Shown here: positions 12,171 through 21,498 of the stretch, piece after piece
How the letters are laid out: each line of letters opens with the position of its first letter
Position numbering within the stretch: the stretch's first letter is position 1
Assembly: GCA_035578155.1 (NCBI GenBank)
Contig: JAPWDM010000004.1
Coordinates: forward strand, 57,710,660 to 57,774,659
DNA: 64,000 bases
Direction of reading: 5' to 3'
Source: Brachynemurus nebulosus
Lineage: Eukaryota; Arthropoda; Insecta; Neuroptera; Myrmeleontidae
Made by a program: the position numbers and the translations under genes
Notes under the pieces: model-generated
Database searches by the model: none
What the model was told of the DNA's origin: nothing
Seen by the model: the letters and a program-made list of their open reading frames with translations, nothing else

Positions 12171-12664
12171 TTTTTTTATTACTCATGCGGGAGAAGTACT
12201 AACTTGGCGCACATATTTCTGTACGCAAAATGGCTGTTTGCCAACTGTACTCTTCCCGCATCCTTTTTTGCGTGTGGAAAGTAACTTTCCACACGCAAAT
12301 TGACAATAAAACACGCAAAATTTAATCAAAACACGCAAAGCCGCCTCTTAATTTTTCATTTAATAATTATTTCATAATTATTTCTATAGAAACCACCAAC
12401 AAAGTAATTTAAGCGATAATTAATTCAGAAAAAAAAAAGACGAACACTCAAAAATATTATTTTAAAAAGTAATATAAATGTCAAAAATAATGATAATAAT
12501 AAAAAAAAGTATGTGAAATTCGTAATAAAAAATAGTATGTGCAACTCGTGCGGGATTGTCGATTGCCCTACTCAAGCGAATGAGCGCACTCACTACGTTC
12601 GTGCGCTCAACTTCGCTTTCGTGGGCAATCGACAATTTCCCGCACTTATTGTACAATATACTAT
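12171..12664. mobile_element. nested element K, copy 1, with CG-rich hairpin
   Basis: Roughly 490 bp, bounded by ATTACTCATGCGGGAGAAG at the left and TTCCCGCACTTATTG at the right. Near its right end, 12548-12648 folds into a long hairpin: GCGGGA and TCGATTGCCC outer stems around GAGCGCAC/GTGCGCTC. The CG-rich hairpin stands out in AT-rich DNA. Non-coding. Confidence 0.55.
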
Positions 12665-12846
12665 CACCTATTATGATTCATAAATATCAAAAATAATTTA
12701 ATTTACAAAAATTTGGAGTAAAATAAATACTTGGTTTACGATAGCCATGAAAATGATTTTGCAAAGTGAAGGTACAATTCAGTCATGATTTAATTTATGA
12801 CTTAGAACCTGTGAAAACTAAGTTCAAAATTTTCAGTCGGGCTTAC

Positions 12847-13260
12847 GTATACAGGGAACAATTCCCACTTTGTCTGGCGTAGGCTATACCGATTCATAAA
12901 AGTCAAGGTTTAAGTCTGGATAGTGCCCTTTTAGATATTGGCTTATCAATAGTCGCATGTGCTCCGGCATAGGTTGCACTATCCAGAGTAAGACATCTCC
13001 AAGGTGTTCACTTAATAAATTTTGACCCGAGTCAGATTAAAGCACAATAAAGTGCAATAGAAGAGTACAATAGGCTTAGATCTTTGCATCGAAGAGATCT
13101 AAACAAAATTATCCTTAAAAAGAACAAAATTCGAAAAATTCCGGACAGAGAGTGGATTTTGCGACCAAATTTTATCGCTGTTCATATACCAAATGAATCC
13201 TATAGTAAAAGACCCAGTGAAAAACGTAAAAATGAAACTAAATTAGACTGCAAATCGAAA
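12847..13260 (+). pseudogene. PIF1/Helitron-type helicase C-terminal remnant, copy 1
   Basis: One frame reads FPLCLA-stop-AIPIHKSQGLSLDSALLDIG, then VALSRVRHLQGVHLINFDP, then EYNRLRSLHRRDLNKI. HKSQG and VALSR are the late helicase motifs of PIF1-family superfamily 1 helicases, as found in Helitron RepHel proteins, and the INFDP...EYNRLR ending is typical of arthropod copies. Three in-frame stops (in LAYA, after CAPA, after KAQ) and the missing N-terminal motifs (no Walker A seen) make it a dead fragment. The neighbouring copy at 15103 keeps AYAITIHKSQG and is less decayed. A PIF1 pseudogene unrelated to a transposon is the alternative. Confidence 0.8.
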
Positions 13261-13350
13261 AAAAGAAATAGGTACTGCTTCCTTACTATCCTACTATCTA
13301 AATTGAACCAGTTTGTATTAAACTACATTTCCTACAAAAAGTCGTGAAAT

Positions 13351-13790
13351 CCCACCAAAAACATAAATGTGAAAAATGGGCAAGTTCTAATATGTATTGT
13401 GTTAGCCTGAAAAAGAATTGAAATCAAAATAAACTGTCAAGTTCCAAACATATTTTTCGTGCAAAATCGGAATAAGATAAATTGTTTTAAAAAATATACA
13501 TCAAACTTTTTTAAGGTAAATAATAGAAATTTTTCATTAGAACATGGCCAGTTTTTATTCATTTATGATGTATTACTTGGTGTTAAAAACTCCCCAAGTT
13601 CTAATGAAAAATTTCTATTATTTACCTTAAAAAAGCTTGATGTATATTTTTTAAAACAATTTATCTTATTCCGATTTTGCACGAAAAATATGTTTGGAAC
13701 TTGACAGTTTATTTTGATTTCAATTCTTTTTCAGGCTAACACAATACATATTAGAACTTGCCCATTTTTCACATTTATGTTTTTGGTGGG
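13351..13790. repeat. 440 bp palindrome, copy 1
   Basis: Arms of about 190 bp run from CCCACCAAAAACATAAATG to its reverse complement. The asymmetric centre (about 13543-13604) reads ATGGCCAGTTTTTATTC to AAAACTCCCCAAG. Because of the symmetry an 81-codon frame is open, but it is not a supported gene. Confidence 0.9.
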
Positions 13791-14465
13791 ATATTATATA
13801 CAGGATGTTCATTACAACGTTGCCAGTGGGGTGTGGCACACAGCTTCCTCGTACACGTAAAAACACCTTAGCAATTTAATGCTTTCAATAAGCGCGGTAG
13901 GGCGTCGGCAAGTTCTCACCAGCCGTACGTGCACCAAGCTATATTTACACGAACCATTTCAAGTCATTTTTGACCCCCTAAAAACTCTAGTTCTATTTGT
14001 TGTATTGAATTAAAATTTTGCATACACAATAACACACTCGAAATCACTCTCAATTTCAAATTTCATCGATCTAACTTTCGTAGTTCCTGAGGTATAGGTC
14101 TCCAAAAATCGATAATTTTGGCACTCACTCATTCACTCACTCACTGAGGGATCATCAAAACCTCTGGCCTATCTCCAGTGGACATAGGAAATTGAAATTC
14201 GGTCAGAATATAGATCTGAGTCTAACAGTAAAGGGAAAAATCTAAAATCATAATATTTTTCGTTATTTTCGTTATTTGTGCCCTTTCTTTGGAAAAATAC
14301 AGGGCAATTTTATATAAAAAAAATATTACTCAAAGCCTTCCTTAATATTCAAATCTATTAGTTGCCGGTAACTATGAAAATAAAATAATTATTTATAGCA
14401 ACAAATTACCTACTATGAATCGTATAAATATTTTCACCTATTATGATTAATAAATATCAAAAATA

Positions 14466-14958
14466 ATTTTTTATTACTCATGCGGGAGAAGTACTAACTT
14501 GGCGCACACATTTCTGTACGCAAAATAGCTGTTTGCCCACTGTACTCTTCCCGCATACTTTTTTTGCGTGTAGAAAGTAACTTTTCACACGCAAATTAAC
14601 AATAAAACACGCAAAATTTAATCAAAACACGGAAAGCCGCCTCTTAATTTTTCATTTAATAAATATTTCATAATTATTTCTATAGAAACCACCAACAAAG
14701 TAATTTAAACGATAATTAATTTAGAAAAAAAAGACGAACACTTAAAAATATTATTATAAAAAGTAATAAAAATGTCAAAAATTGTGATAATAATAGAAAA
14801 AAGTGTGTGAAATTCGTAATAAAAAATAGTATGTGCAACTCGTGCGGGATTGTCGATTGCCCCACTCAAGCGAATGAGCGCACTCACTACGTTCGTGCGC
14901 TCAACTTCGCTTTCGTGGGCAATCGACAATTTCCCGCACTTATTGCACAATATACTAT
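14466..14958. mobile_element. nested element K, copy 2
   Basis: Same element as at 12171-12664. Here the flanks read CAAAAATAA before and TAATTTAC after, compatible with a TAA duplication. The stretch CACCTATTATGATTAATAAA precedes the insertion here, whereas it follows the insertion in copy 1. Confidence 0.55.
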
Positions 14959-15102
14959 AATTTACAAAAATTTGGAGTAAAATACTTGGTTTACGATAGC
15001 CATGGAAATGATTTTTCAAAGTGAAGATACAATTCAGTCATGATTTAATTTTGTGACTTAGAACTTGTGAAAATTAAGTTCAAAATTTTCAGTCGGGCTT
15101 AC

Positions 15103-15527
15103 GTATACAGGGAGCAATTCCCACTTTGTTTGGCGTACGCTATAACGATTCATAAAAGTCAAGGTTTAAGTCTAGATAGTGCCCTTTTAGATATTGGCTC
15201 ATCAATATTCGCATGTGCTCAGGCATAGGTTGCACTATCCAGAGTAAGACATCTCCAAGGTGTTCACTTAATAAATTTTGACCCGAATCAGATTAAAGCA
15301 CAATAAAGTGCAATAGCAGAGTACAATAGGCTTAGATCTTTGTATCGAAGAGATTTAAACAAAATTATCCTTAAAAAGAACAAAATTCAAAAAATTCCGG
15401 ACAGAGAGTGGATTTTGCGACTAAATTTTATCGCTGTTCAAATACCAAATGAACCCTATAGTAAAAGATCCAGTCAAAAACGTAAAAATAAAACTAAATC
15501 AGACTGCAAATCGAAAAAAAAGAAATA
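15103..15527 (+). pseudogene. PIF1/Helitron-type helicase C-terminal remnant, copy 2
   Basis: The frame reads VYREQFPLCLAYAITIHKSQG and continues through LSLDSALLDIG, then IFACAQA-stop-VALSRVRHLQG and LINFDP. The first of the three stops of copy 1 is absent, so copy 2 is closer to the ancestor. It ends in a Lys-rich tail before the palindrome at 15605. No upstream helicase motifs are present. Confidence 0.8.
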
Positions 15528-15604
15528 AGTACTGCTTGCTTGCTATCCTACTATCTATTGAACCAGTTGTATTAAACTACATTTCCTACAAAAAGTCGTG
15601 AAAT

Positions 15605-16043
15605 CCCACCAAAAACATAAATGTGAAAAATGGGCAAGTTCTAATATGTATTGTGTTAGCCTGAAAAAGAATTGAAATCAAAATAAACTGTCAAGTTCCA
15701 AACATATTTTTCGTGCAAAATCGGAATAAGATAAATTGTTTTAAAAAATATACATCAAGCTTTTTTAAGGTAAATAATAGAAATTTTTCATTAGAACTTG
15801 GGGAGTTTTTAACACCAAGTAATACATCATAAATGAATAAAAACTGGCCATGTTCTAATGAAAAATTTCTATTATTTACCTTAAAAAAGTTTGATGTATA
15901 TTTTTTAAAACAATTTATCTTATTCCGATTTTGCACGAAAAATATGTTTGGAACTTGACAGTTTATTTTGATTTCAATTCTTTTTCAGGCTAACACAATA
16001 CATATTAGAACTTGCCCATTTTTCACATTTATGTTTTTGGTGG
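15605..16043. repeat. 439 bp palindrome, copy 2, centre inverted
   Basis: Same arms as 13351-13790. The centre reads AACTTGGGGAGTTTTTAACA to ACTGGCCATGTT, the reverse complement of copy 1. An arm difference (AAACTTTTTT versus AAGCTTTTTT) is swapped as well, so more than the loop is inverted. Confidence 0.9.
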
Positions 16044-16300
16044 TATATATATATACATTACAAGTAATACATTACAAGTAAGAGACAATAACATCTAAAA
16101 AATATTTAGGTTTAAATCATATTAAAAAGGGACACCTTTTTAACAAGGATATTGTTTTTTTTTTTTCGTTCGCTCTTTTAGCGAATTTCGAAAACTCGAA
16201 ATTCAGCTATTACAGTAGGTCTCATGACGCAATCTGAGTCCGGGACTATATCAGAACTCTGTTTTGAGGTCCCTAGAATACGAAAATGATATTCACTAAA

Positions 16301-16303
<3 letters not shown>

Positions 16304-16377
<74 letters not shown>
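16304..16377. repeat. (TA)n microsatellite, A4 first tract
   Basis: Sits at the fixed family position after CACTAAAATT. Confidence 0.95.
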
Positions 16378-16380
<3 letters not shown>

Positions 16381-17263
16381 GTGTTCCCACGATAACTCCC
16401 GAACGAAACGTCTAACGCTTATGAAATTTTGTGTGCGGACTAGATTCTGAATTGGCTTGGCTAAGTTCGTTAGCCAGACACATCGGATGCCCAGAAGTAG
16501 GTTTTCTGGCCATTTTTTATCATTCGATCCTATCATAAGACAGTTCGATTTTTACATCGTTGAAAAGGAAAAAAAAATTATGAAGAAAATGTTCTTATAA
16601 TTTTCTTTCTATGTTAAGTAGTTTTCGAGAAAATCGTAATTTTCACTATTGGCTTATTTTGCTCTATTTGTCATTGTAATAAGTAATTTATATTTCTATC
16701 TCAGTTCTTTATGAAATATAAAAATATTTCACTTTTTTATTAAAGAATTTTGTGAGAACAAGTGAAGTATATTCACATACATGTGTTATAACACACATAC
16801 ATATATAGAGTTTTGTTTCTCATTTATTGCATTATAATTAGCATGGTTCGATCTCATGTTAAAAAATGTAAATTAAACAGATTTTCTAAGCTAATGTAAT
16901 GAAGAATTTTTTTTTTTATTGAATTTTTAAGTAAACAAGAAATTGAAGATTATGTTATGATATAATATTATTAAATATATGAAACAAAACAAAATATGTA
17001 TAATGTACATATGTATGCACGGAAAAATATCTTGAATCGATTTTGAAAATTTTTTCACTAATAATTAATAATGTTAAAAAATTAAACCATTTCAAATGGA
17101 TTTAAGGTATTTTATGTGAGGTCAAGGTTTTCGGGACCTAAAAAGGCCAGAAATTAATTAACCAATCGATTTTAAAAATTTTTTCACAGTTAGTAAGTTA
17201 AAGTATTTGAATTAATTAATTAAATGATGTCCGCAAGAAGCTTACGGACTGCCATAACTTATA

Positions 17264-18740
17264 TGAGATCCTTAGAAGCCTTTTCTTACTGTTAGAGTAC
17301 TAGACTTGTATGAGTTTCGCCAGGATTTACTGATCCCATAATTGTAAAAAATAAACTAAACGACCAATTTTAAAAAAATCTTCACTGTTACAGAGCTAAA
17401 CTATTTTAGATAGATTTAGAATACATTATGTAAGGCCCGCCAGGGTCCACAGGACCCAAAAGTGTCAAAAATAAACTAACTGACCGATTTTGAAAATTTT
17501 TTCACTGTTACAGAGCTAAACTATTTTAGATAAATATAAATTACGTTATGTAAGGTCCACCAAGGTCCATAGAACCCAAAAGTGTCAAAAATAAACTAAC
17601 CGACCGATTTTGAAAATTTTTTCACTGTTACAGAGCTAAACTATTTTAGATAAATATAGATTACGTTATCTAAGGTCTGCCAGGGTCCATGGGATCCAAA
17701 AGTGTCAAAAATAAACTAACCGACCGATTTTGAAAATTTTTTCACTGTTGGGGAACTAAGCTATTTTAGATAGGCATACATTACGTTATTTAGGGTCCGT
17801 CAGGGTCCATGGGACCCAAAAGTGGTAAAAATAAACTAACCGACCGATTTTGAAAATTTTTTCACTCTTACAGAGCTAAACTATTTTAGATAAATATAGA
17901 TTACGTTATGTAAAGTGTGCCAGGGTCCATCGGATCCAAAAGTGTCAAAAATAAACTAACCGACCGATTTTGAAAATTTTTTCACTGTTGGGGAGCTAAG
18001 CTATTTTAGATACATATAGATTACGTTATGTAAGGTCCACCAAGGTCCATAGAACCCAAAAGTCAAAAATAAACTAACTGACCGATTTTGAAAATTTTTT
18101 CACTGTTACAGAGCTAAACTATTTTAGATAAATATAGATTACGTTATGTAAGGTCTGCCAGGGTCCATGGAATCCAAAAGTGTCAAAAATAAACTAACCG
18201 ACCGATTTTGAAAATTTTTTCACTGTTACAGAGCTAAACTATTTTAGATAAATATAGATTACGTTATGTAAGGTCTGCCAGGGTCCATGGGATCCGAAAG
18301 TGTCAAAAATAAACTAACCGACCGATTTTGAAAATTTTTTCACTGTTGGGGAACTAAGCTATTTTAGATAGGCATACATTACGTTATTTAGGGTCCGCCA
18401 GGGTCCATGGGACCCAAATGTGGTAAAAATAAACTAACCGACCGATTTTGAAAATTTTTTCACTCTTACAGAGCTAAACTATTTTAGATAAATATAGATT
18501 ACGTTATGTAAAGTGTGCCAGGGTCCATCGGATCCAAAAATGTTAAAAATAAACTAACCGACCGATTTTGAAAATTTTTTCACTGTTGGGGAGCTAAGCT
18601 ATTTTAGATACATATAGATTACGTTATGTAAGGTCCACCAAGGTCCATAGAACCCAAAAGTGTCAAAAATAAAATAACTGACCGATTTTGAAACTTTTTT
18701 ACTATTACCGAAGTAAACTATTTTAGATAGGTACAGGTTG
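17264..18740. repeat. 120 bp minisatellite, about 12 units
   Basis: The period is 120 bp. Unit landmarks are ACCGACCGATTTTGAAAA, TTTTTTCACTGTTACAGAGC, CTATTTTAGATA, ATTACGTTATGTAAGG and GGGTCCATGGGA. Two unit types (GTTACAGAGC and GTTGGGG) recur in a pattern that suggests duplication of blocks of several units. Confidence 0.9.
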
Positions 18741-18805
18741 TGTTATCTGAGATCCACAACTGTCCTGCGGATGCAAATGCGGCGTAGAATGCTACACAAC
18801 GGGTT

Positions 18806-18809
<4 letters not shown>

Positions 18810-18901
<92 letters not shown>
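18810..18901. repeat. (TA)n microsatellite, A4 second tract
   Basis: Lies between ACACAACGGGTTTTGAA and TTACATAAAGTCCGCC. The same position is occupied by TA tracts in the copies at 29.9 and 39.4 kb. Confidence 0.95.
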
Positions 18902-18903
<2 letters not shown>

Positions 18904-19345
18904 CATAAAGTCCGCCTAGAATATACGGTCGAGCTGAGTTTTTAATGAGGTCCACTGGGATCTTGCAGATCCGAAAACGCCAGTAATAAGCTATCGAACC
19001 GATGCTAAAAAATTTCTCACTGCTAGAGAACTAAATTATTTTAGATGGATACAACTATGCTGCACAAAATTCGTTCGGGTTCTTGGGTCCCCAAAAATAC
19101 CAAAACTAATTACCCAGCCGATTTTAAAAATTCTTTTACTCTTAGAAAGCTAAACTATTTTAAATAGGTACAGGTCTTAGATGAGATCCGCCAGTGCCCA
19201 AGATTTGGAAATTCGCTATGTTATGCAGATGCTGCGACAGGGGTATTATTACCTACTATTAGATGTACGTATTAAATTCGTTTTCTGCACACTGCCAAGT
19301 AAAAATTCCCAATCTATACTGTGATTAATATGGATGATATAAATC

Positions 19346-19420
19346 TGCCCCCGTTGGTTGCGAACTCATGATCTACCAGACAAAAATTTAATTTGTTAAC
19401 CACTAGACCAGCTCGGGGTC
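19346..19420 (-). repeat. degenerate tRNA-like sequence, probable SINE head
   Basis: The minus strand has an A-box-like CTGGTCTAGTGGTTAA, a possible anticodon arm ACAAA-TTAAATT-TTTGT (anticodon AAA) and a weak B box GAGTTCGCAACC, with CCCCG/CGGGG acceptor pairing. The T stem is poor. Read as a decayed tRNA-derived repeat, not a functional tRNA. Confidence 0.35.
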
Positions 19421-19488
19421 CATTCCATTTTTAATGAACAGGTTTCACTTAATGTTGTACATACATACAACGTCCATAATCATTAGCC

Positions 19489-19684
19489 CAGAGGTGGCCA
19501 ACTCAAATGGTCTTGCGGGCCACTTTGGAAGCGCGTCATAATTCCGCGAATCGCATATGAAATTATGTGTTCCATATATTATGTATTTTTTTTTTAATAC
19601 ATTGGCGTCCACTACCTTTGCCAGTGTGATGAATCTCGCGAGCTAAAAAAAAAGTTCAAGTATGCCGCGGGTTGGCCACCCCTG
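19489..19684. mobile_element. 196 bp hAT-type MITE
   Basis: The ends are CAGAGGTGGCCAAC and its inverted partner GTTGGCCACCCCTG, a typical hAT-like terminus. They are bounded by a perfect 8 bp target-site duplication CATTAGCC (19481-19488 and 19685-19692), the hAT signature length. Non-coding. Confidence 0.85.
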
Positions 19685-20899
19685 CATTAGCCTGTAGTTA
19701 TCTTTATTTTTTAATGTAAGTTTAATTTTCAATTTATATTTTTTACAGTATAAGGTAAAGGGCCTAGTTTCTGACCGTTTTGTAGTGACGGCTGAGGTTA
19801 AACGGCATTAAGTTTTAACTTAAGAGACAATGAATAATTTAATCAACGAGTTTATGGTTTTCAAAATAAAGTCATGTACGTAAAATAATTATTTGAATTG
19901 AATTAATAATTTAAATTAATGTTTAAAAATTGACATCCAAGGACTCAGTTTTTGACCCTTAGAATTTCTCATGTGACAGTTTCTGACCCTGACAATGGCC
20001 TAGTTTCTCTGACCCTTAAATTCAATTATGGTTAGCTTATGGAGTACTTAGTAAGCTTAAATCAAATCAAATCATTACTTAGATTAATAAATTAAATACT
20101 TATTTATTATGAAAAATACAGTTTTTTAAAATTTAATTTACAAATAATTTAAGTCATGCTACAAAACACTACGAAAAATAAAAACATTAATGATTCTGAC
20201 GACGAAGAGCGTTATACCAATGTCGGCATGTCCGCTGTCGCATTTTTGTTAGTTGACAATTCTTCTCGTTAAATTGCTAGGCAACAAATTTTCGTTAGAC
20301 AAACCCAAATTTATTCGAAAAAATACAAACCTCTCGTGTAATAATAAGTGATAAAAATGAATGTTTAATGTTAACTTATCACTACGTTATGAAAAATAAC
20401 AAAAACTAATCGAAGATAACTATAAATAACAAAATAACTAACAAAAGCTAATTTAAAATAACTATTTTTACATTTTATGTACATGTCAGTACACAGATAA
20501 CCTCGCATGTTTTAGGTTAGAATTTTAGGGTGAAAAACTGCGTCATACCCTTAGAATTGGGCCTAGTAATATTGACCCTCATATTTTAATAAGAAAAATC
20601 ATTTTAAGGTATTTTATAAGCATTTAAAAATAAAATTTAAACAAATATTAATCTGTTCATATATTTTTAATTAAATTTTCATACTTACATGGTGAATATT
20701 GCACAGATCAAAACGACGTACGTTCTATCGTAAAAAGTTTAGATAAGAACTAAAAAATAAATTTCACACACAATTTAAACTTAAAATTTTTTTTTATTTA
20801 GTTTATATATTCTAAACTTTTTAAATTGCCGTTCATTAGACACAGAATAGATTACTTTAAATTAAGAGTTTTTTTTTTTCTTATTTAAAATATAGTCTT

Positions 20900-21334
20900 T
20901 GGAGGATGCGGAGTGGACTGTATTTGACGATTTCCCGTGTTCTCTTCGATAGCAATTGATTGTTGTTGTATAAAACGAAGGACCAGTAACAAGAACACTT
21001 ATTCTTTTAAAATTGATTTATTTGTTGATCAAGTACAAGTTCTATTTCAAGCAAATCGGTTGAATAATTAAAATAAATAGCAAAATTGTTACAAAAATGA
21101 AATAAATAAGTACATAACTTTTTGTGTTTACGTAAAACACGCGCGCACATCCGAATCGTACGTTGTTCCGAACGCGACTCTCCTCTGTAAGCGACTCGTA
21201 CGCTTCACTTCGTCGTGTCAAATCGTTAATACTCGTATTTAGTTAGCAATATACCATTCAGATAGCGCTAACAAACGGCGGCAATATTTAAAATAAAATA
21301 TTAAAAATTAGAAAATGTTAAATGGGATTTAACA
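20900..21334 (-). repeat. LTR (3' LTR of the minus-strand element)
   Basis: 435 bp, TGGAGGATGCGG to GGGATTTAACA. It differs from the other LTR only at GCGCGCAC versus GCGCACAC (near 21145). The boundary on the internal side is a GC-rich stretch CCCCGGGGGGCTGCC in place of a classic polypurine tract. Confidence 0.95.
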
Positions 21335-21498
21335 TACTGCCCCGGGGGGCTGCCAAGTTGCTTTAAATCTAATTACAAAATTAGAAACACATATAAATTA
21401 ACAAAGTAATTTACAGTTTGATATCACGAACAAATTTGTTGTGATAGAAAAACAAATTAATTGAAAATTTACTTCTTAGTAAATAAATAAAAAAAATT

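Larger units (their letters stand above)
11630..13790 (+). mobile_element. 2.16 kb helicase-palindrome block, copy 1
   Basis: It runs from AAGCGCGGTAG to the end of a 440 bp palindrome (TTTTTGGTGGG). It is repeated almost entirely at 13889-16043 in the same orientation after a 98 bp spacer. Contents in order: a non-coding leader with CACTCACTCATTCACTCAC, a nested inverted-repeat insertion, a decayed PIF1-like helicase C-terminus, and the palindrome. A Helitron/Helentron origin is inferred from the helicase and the tandem arrangement; canonical TC and CTRR ends were not found. Confidence 0.7.
13889..16043 (+). mobile_element. 2.16 kb helicase-palindrome block, copy 2
   Basis: Direct repeat of 11630-13790, with few substitutions in the leader and helicase parts. 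Two structural differences set it apart. Element K sits about 38 bp further right relative to the flanking sequence, and the centre of the terminal palindrome is inverted. Confidence 0.75.
16180..19247 (+). mobile_element. family A element, full-length copy A4
   Basis: It has both ends: AGCGAATTTCGAAAACTCGA with its hairpin at the left, and TTTGGAAATTCGCTATG to CTGCGACAGGGGTATT at the right. Order: hairpin end, (TA)n (16304-16377), conserved post-TA segment, unique segment, minisatellite (17264-18740), second (TA)n (18810-18901), right end. No coding capacity. Short inverted subterminal repeats (AGCGAATTTCCAAA/TTTGGAAATTCGCT), a hairpin near one end and an internal minisatellite recall DINE-1/HINE-type non-autonomous Helentrons; that classification is inference. 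Confidence 0.8.

Noticed and set aside
13459..13704. 81-codon frame conserved at 13459 (+) and 15691 (-)
   Set aside because: It lies across the palindrome and is mirrored because the palindrome is flipped; no domain or start context supports a gene.
19346..19420. Functional tRNA-Phe(AAA)
   Set aside because: The T stem is poor and the B box is degenerate; a decayed tRNA-derived repeat is more likely.
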